From contig CP136064.1 of the NCBI GenBank assembly GCA_032622095.1, positions 186,106,209 to 186,170,208 on the forward strand: DNA of 64,000 bases, given 5' to 3'. Every line of letters starts with the position of its first letter. Within the stretch, counting starts at the first letter, position 1. The notes beneath the pieces are model-generated. The model did no database searches and was not told the DNA's origin. It saw only the letters and a program-made list of their open reading frames with translations. Origin of the DNA: Siphonodentalium dalli (taxonomy: Eukaryota > Mollusca > Scaphopoda > Gadilida > Siphonodentaliidae). Positions 23,941-35,999 of the stretch are shown here, piece by piece. The translations under genes and the position numbers were made by a program.

Positions 23941-25695
23941 CCACCGCAGCTCCCGTCATGAAAGGGTTAAGTTCCCTTATATTCAGAGTGTGTGTGGTCA
24001 CATTGTACTGTCAGAATAGATATTGAATTTATGTCGACAACAGATATCTGTGTAGCTATCACTTTGTCCGAATAATGATGTTCTACAATATAATTAGTAA
24101 CTACAAAACATAATTATTGATGTATTATTCTACCCATATTATAAGTTACAGATGCTTAGTGGTCGGATATGTTGTCATGTTTTTGATTCAATGTTTATTA
24201 TGTTATGCCCTGGAAACTATATACAACTTATTCTCGAAGAATATATCGTCATTAAAATTGAAAAACATTTTTGGATATATAGGCAATGATCCAGGTTTCA
24301 TGTTTGGGCACCATTTAGGTACTGTCCCGATGGCCACAGTCCTATGGCCAGAAATGGTGATGGCTTGTGGTTGGGGGAGGGGGTGAATCTGTGTATGTTC
24401 AAAAGCCTTAAAAGTATATTGTGCTATTATGTTGGTAGATTGTCATATTTTAGATAGCAAATTCTTAACCCAAAACCCAATGCACATATGACCAAAGTTA
24501 TTCCCTCCAGCCAACATTTAGCCATAATTTCTTGCAGCGTCATTTTGACACACAAAGAAATAACACCATTTGATTTGCAATGTCATTGATGCGCATTGTA
24601 AGTCATTGCGTAATTATGATAAGTGGTACTCTCAATTAACAAGACCCAAACAATTCTGTCACATATTTACTAAAGTATCTTTTATTATTCTTTTCAATAT
24701 GTCATAATATTATACTCAAGTTGTATCATCAAATTGTTCATTTTCCCAAAATTTGATTTATTATCAATGGCTTTCAATATATCAATTAACAATGATACTT
24801 ACAAAAAATAAAAAAAATAACTTCACAGTTAAGTTGGTAATATTAAGGAGTATATATATAGACTCAAATTTCCGATAAATAATGTCTCTAAATTTCATTT
24901 TTATTTGATTAATTTATTTAATTTAATTCACGCTGATGTAAATTGGTTCACACTGGCAGGGCAGAACATAAAATAATTGCTAATGGCAATGTTTAATGAG
25001 TTATTTACTATGTTTTATGTCAAAAGTTCTTGAACATTTCACATATGTGTGTGGCACATTACTTCTATTATATTAGTATGTGAATGCTCAAACAATTGTG
25101 CTTTATAAACCAAACAGATATCAATATAATTATTGATTAATAATTATTCAATTGTTAAAATCTAGCTCCTTTGTTCTACCTCGACTTTGGGCATATTTAT
25201 CCACTATTTGCAAATATCTTCTCGTGGCTAAGAGATATCTCCTCGTGATTAAGACACGACAAGATGCAATTTAAAAAAAAAATGATCAGTAAATTCATCG
25301 ATTCATATCCCACGTCAGTGACTTGTAATAACCCATACTGCCAAGATTGCACATGTTAACGATGGCACTATAACTCTTAAATTCTGAATGCAAGCACAGT
25401 TCGTTTTAGATTTGTTGATCCCGATTTGCTACTTAGTATATGCGTGACACTTCAAACCCGTATGCACCGTGCAGTGACTCCACCCCCTTCCATCACATTC
25501 AACAATATACTGTTTTAGCGTTCTATTTGGATCTCATCTAACTGGCCTGGCGGGTTTCTTCAAAAATGAGGGTAACCTTGGTTTACATAAATCTCTATTT
25601 AAGAAACCCGCGGGACCACATGCCACACTCCCTCGGGTCCGTCAAATTAAAAAGAACATACACATACCGTATGTCTGCTATATAATAAGTATCAC
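23941..25695. other. Intergenic, strongly AT-rich
   Basis: No gene or repeat family recognised. Composition becomes very AT-rich around 24.6-25.2 kb. Confidence 0.5.
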
Positions 25696-25699
25696 ATTT

Positions 25700-25875
25700 A
25701 ATCGTTGACATAACCGGAGTTGACACAATACATATTATGATGGGGTCAGCAGGAAGACGGCCACGGGCGAGGTTATGCCAACACCAGACTGAGTGCACCC
25801 CATTTGGGAGTCAGCATGATGTGGATCGTCATATACCGGTATCCATATCTTGCTGACCCTCAACTGGGCAAGTAA
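25700..25875 (+). repeat. Dispersed 160 bp repeat, copy 1
   Basis: Nearly identical to 27855-28015. It begins ACCGGAGTTGACA and ends TTGCTGACCCTCAAC. Because GTTGA/GGGTCAGCA near the start is complementary to TGCTGACCC/TCAAC near the end, it can fold back on itself, which fits a short MITE. Confidence 0.65.
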
Positions 25876-25924
25876 CTGATCTTATGCACTTGATCATTCA
25901 ATCCTATTTATGATTATTTTTCTA

Positions 25925-26225
25925 TATCCTGTATTCTTGTATTTTGAAGACCTCTGTCTGTCTGTATGTATGTCATTTATACAAATCTACGATTCTCGAC
26001 CGATCGGGACGAAACTTGGTACGTGTGTGTATTTTGACCAGGCGGTCGTCGTTGTCGTATTGGCGAGCCCGTGCGGCGCCCGCTTCGCGCATGCGCAGAC
26101 GAGATCTCGGAAACGGGTGGAGCTATCGACTTGAAATTTGGTTACCAGATCTCGTAAACGGGTGAGGCTATCGACTTGAAATTTGGTTTTTGAATAGCCT
26201 GGGCAACGTCGGGCTCATCGGCTAG
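25925..26225 (+). mobile_element. Helitron-like non-autonomous copy 1
   Basis: Begins near a CTGTCTGTCTG run and ends with a GC-rich hairpin (GCCTGGGCAACGTCGGGC), then about ten bases, then CTAG before a T. That is the classic 3' structure of helitrons. The middle contains two copies of the GGAAACGGGTG-type / ATCGACTTGAAATTTGGT segment. No Rep/helicase is present. The 5' boundary is approximate. Confidence 0.55.
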
Positions 26226-26849
26226 TCTATTATATATTTTGGGAAATCTGTCTGTCTGTCTGTGTGTTCGCGATAGACTCGAAAACGACCGAACCGATTT
26301 CGATGAAACTTGGTATGTGGGGGTACTTTCGGCCGGGGAGTGGCATGGGCCTATTAATTTGCCCGTGCGAAATGACCTTGACATCGGGTCATTTCAAGGT
26401 CAATCGCCCGAGTATCACGGGATTTCGATGAAAATTAGTGTCTGGGGATACTTTAGTATGGGTAGTATCGTAAGCCTATTCGTTTGCCCGTGCGACATGA
26501 CCTTGACCTTGAAATCGGGTCAATTCAATGTCAAATCGCGAATATTGATGGGATTTCGACGAAATTTTATACATAGGGTTACTTTTGTCCACTGTGTGTT
26601 TTGGACGGGTCAAATTGTGACCCTGACCTTGACCTTCAAAATGATCAATTCAATGTCAAATCGGGTAAAACCGGATGGATTTCGACGGGTACTTTTGTGG
26701 GGTACTTTTGTCCGGCAAGTGTTTTGGACGGGTCAAATCGTGACCCCACCTGACCTTGACCTTCAAAATGGACAATTCAAGGTCAAATCGCGCAATTCGC
26801 CAAAAAGCAGAGGGGAAACAGCCCGGACGAAGTCGGGTCCACCTGATAG
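26226..26849 (+). mobile_element. Helitron-like non-autonomous copy 2
   Basis: Starts with TC (TCTATTATATATTTTGGG) immediately after the CTAG of the previous copy. It ends with the hairpin CCCGGACGAAGTCGGG and GATAG before T. The interior has roughly 120 bp satellite units with TGACCTTGACCTT and TTCAAGGTCAAATCG, the same units as at 49.1-49.6 kb. The 223-residue frame across it is a repeat translation, not a gene. Confidence 0.6.
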
Positions 26850-27850
26850 TGTTATATATAGCTACAATGGCACTGTTTATTGTTACGTCCAATGCTTTTT
26901 TCGCATTTAATTAGATCTTTCAGCGTTTTCCCAAATAAAATTAATGTACAAAAGCATGACAAATTCTGAATATTACGGTTCGGTTATACTTAATTTTGGG
27001 AACCCAGGCTCCGGGCACCCAAACTTATTATAACGGGTCGGCATAAGGCCTAGAACCGTGTGTGATATATCATGAATCCGCTTAACAGAGGGTATACTTC
27101 CATCACTGGAAATTTCCATCTTTCCTCCATCATTCCATGAACTTCTGTGAGAATTATATCTCATGTCCAAGCTGAGCTACATTAGGCCAAAAAAGAGATA
27201 CTATGTTTCCGTACATCGACCGAACCTAAAAATAACCCGCCGACCCTAAACTTTTTATTGATATTTTGAGAAAAAGTCAAAATTTAATGCTCATAAATAT
27301 TGATGATCTTTAGTGTGCAAAACACATGTTTTCTAACATATCCCTGTGAAAAGTGACCACGAAGTGACAACTGTCTCAAAAGCCCCAGGTGTGTGTTGGG
27401 TTGTGGATTAATTGGCATACATTTTGCAATTTTAATTTCCTGAGAGTTGATCTCCTGCCTGCTTTATGTCTTGTTTTGAGACTTCTGGAACACTATCAAC
27501 AGACATGGTGGGTGTGTATCTGTATATATACATGTATATAGGTTATCACCACATATGTTAGGGGTATAGCTACTGTTTTAACAAACCAGGCATGCTCGGT
27601 GGGCATACTGGCCACCCCCAGAAAAAGGGATGTAGTTGTCACAATACAAGTACGGTATAATGGCGGTATTATTGGTAAAATTCTTATAAAAAGTTAGTGA
27701 CATGAATTTTGTACCAAGTTTATAGCAAAATTTCTAAAAAAAATGTGGTATGTGAATGATAAAAAACTTACTTAAGCATGAAGTAAGTTTAATCTTAATG
27801 TATATTTCCACTGTTAATCAAGTAATACTTTCCCCACAGCATGGGTTAGC
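26850..27850. other. Intergenic, no gene recognised
   Basis: AT-rich with no domain or clear repeat. A TATATACATGTATATA stretch lies near 27520. Confidence 0.5.
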
Positions 27851-27854
27851 ATTT

Positions 27855-28015
27855 TATGTAACCGGAGTTGACAAAATACATATTATGATGGGGTCAGCAG
27901 GAAGACAGCCACGTACGAGGTTATGCCTACACCAGGCTGAGTGCACCCCATTTGGGAGTCAGCATGATGTGGATCGTCATATATCCATATCTTGCTGACC
28001 CTCAACGGGGCAACA
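27855..28015 (+). repeat. Dispersed 160 bp repeat, copy 2
   Basis: Second copy of 25700-25875 in the same orientation about 2.15 kb downstream, differing at a handful of positions. Confidence 0.65.
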
Positions 28016-28167
28016 TCAGTCGAGGTATTTCTGCAGTTGGCTAAAAAATATCGAAATAAAATAAAAATAAAAATTCCTTATCTACCCTAATTTTTTCGCT
28101 GGCCTTAACACTTTTATTAATCTATATCATCTCTTTTGGCCCGTTATTTGCAGGTACAGTGCAGGAA

Positions 28168-28745
28168 CATGTTTGGAACTACATTGGAACTACAGAGAAT
28201 AATTCATAATATGATCCCGATCTGAGCTTCAGGTAGTGTAGTTCGATGTTCGTACTAAGAATTAAAAGTTCAGCATCATACCCACAGGTTGCATCTATGT
28301 ACATGTACCTGTGTATGTACAGCAGGAAATTCTCTAACGTGGTGACCAGGATGAAATTCATACAATGTTCCGCTTCCAGTAAGAAACCGCATCTTTTATT
28401 GATCGGAGAGTCGCGCAGCATATCCCATGTTTACGCCTGGAGCCATCAAAATAACGGAAACATGTTTGGAACTACAGAGAAGAAATTCAGCGCAAACGCC
28501 TAATGTGATCCTGAGCTTGAGTTTGATGTTCGTACTAAGAATAAAATGTTCAGCATCGTACCCACAGGTTGCATCTACGAGTATGTACATGTGTATATAC
28601 TGAAGGAAATTTTCTAATGTGCTGACCAGGATGAAAATCATACAATGTTCTGCTTCCAGTAAGAAACCGCATCTTTGATTGGTCAGACAGTCGTGCAACA
28701 TATCCCATGTTTACGTCTGGAGCCATTAGCATAACGGAAACCAAG
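28168..28745 (+). repeat. Tandem duplication, two 290 bp units
   Basis: Units 28168-28460 and 28461-28745 both start CATGTTTGGAACTACA and end near ATAACGGAAA. Shared parts include CCCACAGGTTGCATCTA and GCTTCCAGTAAGAAACCGCA. Frames on both strands repeat the same peptide twice and are not accepted as genes. Confidence 0.8.
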
Positions 28746-29076
28746 ACCGCTTCATCGTCTCTCGATGGCCGTTTCATGACATATGTTGGAGAGAGGTTTA
28801 GGAGATTTTGACATTTTCTGCGAATTTGGTATGCAGCCTAATGTATGGGATATAACTCTATTCTTTCCGGCATGTTTGACAGTGTACAATGTATTTATCT
28901 GTAGTACTGTTGCGCGCGAACAATTTATAGCGACAATGTCCTCAAGGTCATGCTATTTCTGACGTTATGGAGGTACAGTCAGAGCCGGAATATTGCGTCA
29001 TTGTTATTAGCACGTGGTTATCAGTCGAAAATGGCTGCTCGCAAAAGACTCAGGACTGAAGAAGTTATTGTTATTA
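28746..29076. other. Intergenic, no gene recognised
   Basis: No gene or repeat family recognised. Confidence 0.5.
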
Positions 29077-29435
29077 CCTCTATACTCTAATGATCGATGG
29101 GCGCCTGTGGCCCTACGTTACTTATACCTATTATGTGTGTGGGCAGTAGCCTCTATTATAGGGGCGCCTGCGGCGCATAAGATACTATGGGTGGCGGAAT
29201 GGGGTGGTGGATGGGTAACTAACCTCTATACTATAATGATCGAGGGGCGCCTGCGGCGCATAAGATACTTATACCTATTATTTATGTGGGCAGTAGCCTC
29301 TATAGGGGCGCCTGCGGCCCATAAGATACTATGGGTGGCGGGATGGGGTGGTGGGTGGATAACTAACATCTATACTCTATGATCGAGGGGCGCCTGCGGC
29401 GCATAATATACTTATACCTATTATTTATAATACAC
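29077..29435 (+). repeat. GC-rich tandem repeat, about 145 bp unit
   Basis: About 2.4 units, each with GGGCGCCTGCGGC, a GGGTGGCGGxATGGGGTGG stretch and a CTCTATAC start (29077, 29221, 29367). The 122-residue plus-strand frame translates two units and repeats its own sequence, so it is treated as a satellite artefact. Confidence 0.75.
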
Positions 29436-29579
29436 CTTTACTGGTTTTGAACAACCCTCGTCTATTGTGTCTTTTTCCAGTGGTGATAACAGGCAACTAA
29501 ATTAATAATGCTGGTGAGTTGACCATGCGTACGCCCGCGTGACCCATATAATTCACATAAATCATCGTAAAACCCAATT

Positions 29580-30035
29580 TTCCTGAAATTCAAGATGGCT
29601 GTCAAGATCACGTGACTTATAAGGGGCGGAGCAGGGTCATATGTCCCCCTGCAGGTATATATACATATGGGTATGATTATATTATATATATCTACATGTG
29701 TATTTGGAATTGTACCTATCAGGGAATATTCATGCAACAAAAGCACGAACTCAACAAAGTGCGCCATTGTATCTCATTTTGCTACAAATAGGTGGCAACT
29801 TGCATAAATCCAAGATGGACGCCAAGGTCACATGACCTACTTTATGTCCAAAGTGGGTTCATATAGGTTACTCCCGTGTACCTTACTGTTGGACATCGTA
29901 TAATTGGGTAGAAAATTAGAAAACAAACAACACACCCATTCATACCCACACAAACTGTACATATACAGGCAAATAGCCACTAATCCAAGATGGCCGCCAA
30001 TGTCACGTGACCTTGGTGGGCGTGTCCACGGCGGC
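29580..30035 (+). repeat. Three modules with CAAGATGG plus TCACGTGAC-like site
   Basis: At about 29590, 29810 and 29986 the sequence reads CAAGATGGCxG or close, then 8-10 bases later TCACGTGAC or TCACATGAC. The first part resembles a YY1 site, the second an E-box. The modules may be members of a dispersed repeat and not a regulatory array. Confidence 0.5.
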
Positions 30036-30254
30036 ATTCGACAGGGTATACCTATTTCTATATACATGTGAAGTTTCAACTAATTATATTAGAAACTGCT
30101 TGAGATATAATGTATTACCCATATATACCTGAAATACATGGATATATGTACAGGATGCGTGGCACTGGGGGTATACGTCTGTGGTGGCGGGTGGCAGCGA
30201 AAGAGTTAATGTGAATGACCAGGACTGTTGGCAGAACAAATACATGTACGCCAT

Positions 30255-30387
30255 TGTGGTGGATTGATGGTAACATGTCATGACATTGACCACTTTTAGC
30301 CTGTGTTCAACCTTGTCGCTTTGTGAATCGGTTGAACATAAACCCGAAGTTGTCAATGTCACGCCATGTTACCATCAATACACCACA
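30255..30387. mobile_element. Short hairpin MITE
   Basis: TGTGGTGGATTGATGGTAAC at the left is complementary to GTTACCATCAATACACCACA at the right except for one base. Matching continues inward through GACATTGAC / GTCAATGTC and GGTTGAAC / GTTCAACC. It has no open frame. Confidence 0.65.
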
Positions 30388-31500
30388 ACTAAACTTATAT
30401 TAATACAGGAAAGTTTTCAAAATAACATGTAATCACATATTGAATGCATACAATGTGTTCAATTTATCTCAGATTTAGAAACCTGAACAATACGTTGAAA
30501 ATGTTTGGATCTTTAATCTACAGTTAAAGGTGACATATGCAACCGGTTTGGCTAAATAATGAATTTAATTGGTTGCCACTTCGGTCAGATACGATATTTT
30601 AGAAATGCTCCTATCTAGTGATGTTTGGTGTAACATTTTTTGAGATGTTTTGAGATATGTTTCGCATTTTGAGCGAAAACTTCATGACCTAGCTATCTCC
30701 CCATATTTTGTCACATCACCGATTGAGGATAAAGCCTTCGCTGTTGATTTCTACCAACACATAGCATATTTCTGCAAAATGAAAAGTCAAATGATACATG
30801 TATTCATTCTTTTACAAAGTATATCCTATAATTCTAATTGAATACAGAGCCAATGATACGATTTGACCAGAAAAGGAAGAGTTTACGGACTGTCTCAAAA
30901 TTGTTTTCAAAATCTGATATGATCAAATAGACAATTTTGGGGCTATCCCCTATGGGGCTATGGGCCTATTGTGCGACACGGATATTCCGCATGTGAAATA
31001 GTATTCCTTGAACTCATAAAATATGGGATGGATTCTCATCTAACTGAAAAGTGTGGTAGTTACACAAACACAACCTACACTTTTCCACTTTTTGGGATCA
31101 GATGTGGGGGCCCAGATCACTCTAAAACTGTTGCATGTCACCTTGAAGAGTTTTTTTCTATTATTTCATATATTAATTTCAGTATCATCGAGATGTGTGA
31201 AGCGTGTGTATTACATAAATACAACAGTTCTAACTAAATTACACTCTTGAACAAGCTATATATGCATTAAAGATTCATGAAGAAAATATCTGGTATTTCC
31301 ATTATCCCCAAGAATCTTTACATCAATGTCAGTCAATCACAACATTTAACAGTAAAGTGATGAAGCCAATCAGTATATTGACGATTTTCATCGGCTCCAG
31401 AGTTTCTCGACACATAGCTAAAATAGCATAATAAGTTTCCTGTCATATCTGGTCACAATGCTTATTTCAGTGTTCACAAATTTGTGATTACAACTAATTT
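30388..31500. other. Intergenic, no gene recognised
   Basis: AT-rich sequence with short frames only. Confidence 0.5.
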
Positions 31501-31506
31501 AACACT

Positions 31507-31540
31507 AAGAGTCCAGAAGAGTCCAGAAGAGTCCAGAAAT
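31507..31540 (+). repeat. 10 bp tandem repeat
   Basis: AGAGTCCAGA repeated about three times without change. Confidence 0.8.
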
Positions 31541-32884
31541 TATCAATAATAGCCATCAAGGAGAATATAATTAAGTATTTCCAAGAATTTCAACAGTTAG
31601 CACCCGTTTTTCTTATTCGCCAAAATTCAAGTAACAGGAGATAACATTCTGTCAATCGTAAAACTGCGCTTTGGTGTTATACAACAGGAATTGCATGCAT
31701 AAACTATTTATAGTGGCGGTTATGTGACTTATAGTTACATGTGAATATTCAGTAGGACTGTTATGTGTAGCTTATTCCAGCCTGAGAGCCTAATTTTAAT
31801 CAGAACTGATTATACACATGTGTATCCAGGTGATATACACATGTAAAACTTGATCGTTCTTTTGTATTGACAAGACGCAACAGGTGTATCATCATGTCAT
31901 GGCTGATTGTCATCTGTATCAGTTGGTAGCACATGCATGTCATGAACATCTGATTAGAATCAGGGACATTTTCATTGACTTTATAAGCTCTTTGTAACTA
32001 TACCAGAAATAACAAATTCTGAATGCAAAACATTATGGGCGCAGTGCATGTTCAGCTGAAGTTAGATTGAGATAAAAATAATATTATTCATCCTGACCTG
32101 AGGTGTGGGGATGGAAAGATCTCACCCCGAGAGGCAGGATATTTCGGCCGATTGTCCGGACCCAATAGCTGGTCCGGAAGATGAGATTTTTCTATGCCCA
32201 CATCCCAGGTCATGGATTATTTTTCTCCCAAACCCAAGAGCCACATACTCAATGTTTTGTCTTATACCCAATTTTGGCACATTTCAGTAGTTTCATAACG
32301 GTACATCAGGGGAGAAATCTGATGTCACATTTATGATTTTATTTGATGATTTTGGTATATACTGGAAAAGCAAAGCACGATACCCACACAAGCTTGGTTA
32401 ATTGGTTTGAGTGAAATATACATGGCTAGTGAAAACGACATGGCTATGTCATCATTGTCCCTAGCATGAATTAAAACACATCTAGTCATATATTTAGACT
32501 GCCAGTCATTGTTAAATTTTCGGAATGACGTGTGGTACCATGTCATTGACCAATATGGTACTAAAGGTGTCCTCTACCTGGACCAATTACCTCGTTTGCA
32601 GCTGTTGTCCACAATACTGGGATCTCCAAGAGATCTCGCTCTACTATCAGATGTCAGATCACTGACAACAATTGAGTCGCTTGCTGGTTAGGTCGGCCCC
32701 ATTTATGTGGAAACAGTTTTCTTTTGATAATGGTGATTGGTGATGATGTTCAATTGGCCTTATACATTTACTTGTTGGCGAATCTGTACCCTGCGTAATT
32801 CATCCCCAGAGAATAGCGACACAAGGGGAGAGAGGTACGACTGTCGTCACTCCCGTGCAGCGCATCGGTGAGTTGGTTGAATGG
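31541..32884. other. Intergenic, no gene recognised
   Basis: No domain, RNA gene or repeat boundary recognised. Confidence 0.5.
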
Positions 32885-32887
32885 TTT

Positions 32888-33014
32888 TATGAGATACAAG
32901 GTTTGTTTTCGCGAGTATGATTCAGCAAATGCCAAATGGGGAACCAAGCTTTAGCAAGGTCCCCATTTGGTGAATTATATATACGAGTGAAAATAAGCCT
33001 TGTATCTCGTTAAA
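32888..33014. mobile_element. Hairpin element around GAGATACAAGG
   Basis: GAGATACAAGGTTTGTTTTCG on the left pairs imperfectly with the right end CCTTGTATCTC. The centre repeats CCAAATGGGGA and TCCCCATTTGG. Probably a small fold-back MITE; no frame. Confidence 0.6.
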
Positions 33015-33795
33015 CTATATGGGTATTAATTTTATCCATTGCCAAATTTTAAATATCATAATGAAATTATGTCAGCCTCTGTGCAATTGTTGGCAAAAAA
33101 GTATGTTTTCCTTGTAAACATTAAGGCAATTTGGTAAATAATATTTTTTTCATTGCATATAATAACTAGAGTGGTGTGTTTTACCTCAAGTGGACTACAC
33201 AAAATTATAAAATTATCTTTTGGCTAATGGCTATGCGAGGTGCGAGGGCTGTTGTGACTCTACTCAACTGAAATGGTATGAAATAGACTATAATACTATT
33301 TCGGATGCCACGCACCTGGTGTTTCGATGCTCTTAATGAATGATACGGGAGAGTGGCTCCGCCCAATGGTGAAAAGGGATACTAATCCATGCCCGCAATG
33401 TTCTCTGGGTTGAAGACTGATATCATGTCCGAATGGTGCTTACGTCTTTTTTATTGTCGGTTAAAGTTATAAAACAATATTTTGAACATGTACATGTATG
33501 TTCTTTGGAATTGTTTATAGAGTCTTGTGTAGTCCACAACCCCATATAAACGACACAACCATTAGTTCATGCACTCCCATTAGTATTGCAAAGCCAACAA
33601 AGTGAACTTTTCTGTTTATATATAAATATCTTTGAACAAATAAATATCTCTAAAATAGATCAAAATGTCCCAATACGACATTTTTTGGAATAGAATAAAG
33701 ACCCAGTATCTGGGATAAACAGCAGCTGCAATATAACTCCGGATAAAGTTACATCTATTAAGTGGATAATAAATGCTCTGTATTGCTGATTAGTA
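33015..33795. other. Intergenic, no gene recognised
   Basis: No gene recognised. A GC-richer stretch near 33300-33420 has no open domain. Confidence 0.45.
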
Positions 33796-33799
33796 GTGC

Positions 33800-34350
33800 A
33801 TCTTTAAATATTTGATGCCCACAGCATCAATTACATGATATTAACCATGCATTATTTTACTTTTGTGCAATTTTCCCCACTTCTGAACTGATAAAAAACG
33901 CTCTTTATTTGTCACATTATTTTTTTGCCCACCCCCCCCCCACTTCATTTGAGGGGCAAAGGCGCTTTTACCCGCAATTTTGCCTACATATTTTCTAATG
34001 TGATAAGGAACGCTCTTTATTGCGTCCTTAAGACGTCAACAGCATCGATGAAATGACACTGCCACAGTGTGATATAGTTGTCAATAATTTGATGCCCACA
34101 TCACCTATCCCATGACATTAACCATGCATTATTTTACATTTGTGCAATTTTCCACATATCTTTTGAACTGATAAGAAGCGCTCTTTATTGGTTATATAAT
34201 TTTTGGAAATCCCCCACCCCTTAGTCATCTGGGGGTCAAAGGCATTGTTACCCGCAATTTTTCTACATATTTTCTAATGTGACAAGGAACGCTCTTTATT
34301 GCTCATTTTGCTTCTTTAAGAGTGATTTCAACAGAATCTACGAAATGACA
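33800..34350 (+). repeat. Tandem duplication, two 280 bp units
   Basis: Both units contain TTTGATGCCCACA, ACCATGCATTATTTTAC, a C-rich run and TTTTCTAATGTGA. Each unit also carries two AACGCTCTTTAT-type motifs (33897, 34009, one-mismatch at 34179, 34288). Confidence 0.75.
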
Positions 34351-34735
34351 CTCCATTTCAGTTTATTGCTGTTTTTAAAATTTGACGACCCAGATTGCAA
34401 CCCTTTTGGGTACATTATCAATTATTTAGATAAAATAAGTTTCAGTGTCTGATGTCTGATAAGATTCCCTTGGTCAAATTTTCACGAAATTTACATTGTT
34501 TTTTTGTGTGTGTAGGCTAATGTACTTATTCCTGGTAAGAGGCCTTGTGTTGCAATTTATTTTAAGCTAAAAGCACAAATGCTCTGAACTATATATATTT
34601 GTTTATTTTGAATAAATATTGAAATTATTTTCTCCATTGTCATATTTTGTGGTCCACATGTCATTAATATCTTTAGAGGCAATATTATCCACTAAAAGTT
34701 GATTAAATAGCTACTTTGAGTGATTATATTGGACC
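34351..34735. other. Intergenic, no gene recognised
   Basis: AT-rich with no recognisable feature. Confidence 0.5.
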
Positions 34736-34739
34736 CCTT

Positions 34740-35105
34740 TGAATACCTATTAAAATAACTAGAACAACCACTCGAGGTAGAATAATTTCCCACCAATAGT
34801 AGTTATCAGATTAACTACCCGCAGGTAGCAAAAATTCCAACCACTCGAAGGTAGTAAATTTAAATACTGGGTAGTTCATATTCATCCCACTACCTAAAGT
34901 AGTTAAAATTTAGCCTACCTTTGGGTAGTTAAAATAGCCCCAAGAGGTAGTTATTTCAACCACTGAAGGTAGTTATTTTAACTACCAAAAGTATTTAATT
35001 TTTTAGCTACCCGCCAGGTAGTAAAATTAACCTCCCAAGGTAGCGGGATGAATACGAACTACCAAAAGTAGTAAAAATTAACTACTTTTGGGGTTAATTT
35101 AGCAA
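34740..35105. repeat. Array of short GGTAGT/ACTACC hairpins
   Basis: Over 365 bp there are about twenty ACTACC or GGTAGT hexamers or one-mismatch versions, alternating in orientation and separated by short AT spacers. Many adjacent pairs form small hairpins, such as AACTACCCGCAGGTAG and TAACTACCAAAAGTA. The whole stretch is also loosely self-complementary end to end. No known repeat class was recognised. Confidence 0.65.
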
Positions 35106-35261
35106 CTTTTTATTTAGTGTGTGGGTCCCTATCCCAGAATCGGAAAAATAAAAATTAGGGGGTGGTGGGTACACAGAGGGCGGAAACAAATATTTGCGCC
35201 TAGTGTCGGGATATTTTTTCCTGACCCCCCCCCCTGCTATACCTGGATATTTGCATTACTT

Positions 35262-35645
35262 AAAGTGATGTGAAACACTCCGGTAGGGTGATCAAATAGA
35301 AATGTAGATTAATCATATTCAAAGTAGGTATTTTTACAAATATTATATCCAAATTGACAATAAACATCGTCATTCTTATATATTAATTAAATGCAGTGAC
35401 TCTCGATGGCGAAATCATTTTCGTCAGTTTATCGCCGATTGATGCGTCCCGAATCGAGTAGTAAATATTTACAATTGAGCGTTGTTCAGACGATGTTTTC
35501 TGTGGAGTGGTACAGTCGATTTGCTTCAGGTTTACGATGGTGTTAGTAGAATGCTAAATTCCTTCAGTTGGCATAGCTCCTGGATACTATCTTATCAGTT
35601 TCACGTACCCGAACAAGTACATCATATTTCTTTAAAACCACTTGG
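35262..35645 (+). repeat. Dispersed 385 bp repeat, copy 2
   Basis: Direct repeat of 21470-21860. The two copies stay aligned almost without gaps through GGTATTTTTACAAATATTATAT and GATGCGTCCCGA. Confidence 0.7.
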
Positions 35646-35859
35646 CTGTTTGCGATCCAAAATATACCAAATAATATTCTCCTTTGAATTTGTTCCGGTA
35701 TCGATATAGATCGATAAATACTTGAAAGTCCAAGAAAGTATCAGAAAGACGGATTGAAGTCATAAACAAATACAAACTTTGGACACGGTGTTTGGGTCCC
35801 CAAGTGAAAAACAGCCATTTACACGGCATGCAATATAAAAGAGCGTTCCGTGTTAAAAT

Positions 35860-35926
35860 TTAAAATTGGATTTTCCGTACGTTCCTTGTGGGGTGCGTAC
35901 GGAACGTACGGAAAATCCAATTTTAA
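35860..35926. repeat. Perfect 26 bp hairpin
   Basis: TTAAAATTGGATTTTCCGTA and the following CGTTCC (35860-35885) are the exact complement of 35901-35926, with a 15 base loop. CGTACGTT-type bases recur in the loop. It could be the core of a small MITE. Confidence 0.85.
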
Positions 35927-35999
35927 AGAGCACCCCACAAGTCATGCAAACAAAACATCGCACCTCACAAGTACCCTGTGGTGCGTATGGCCGTCTGTC

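Noticed and set aside
26239-26910. 223-residue open frame
   Set aside because: It translates helitron-like satellite units and repeats its own peptide; no domain.
28179-28777. Minus-strand frames of 75-101 residues
   Set aside because: Both units of the tandem duplication give the same peptide; no domain and heavy overlap in other frames.
29014-29382. 122-residue open frame with Trp/Gly-rich repeats
   Set aside because: The internal repeat mirrors the 145 bp DNA satellite, so openness follows from a stop-free unit and not from selection.
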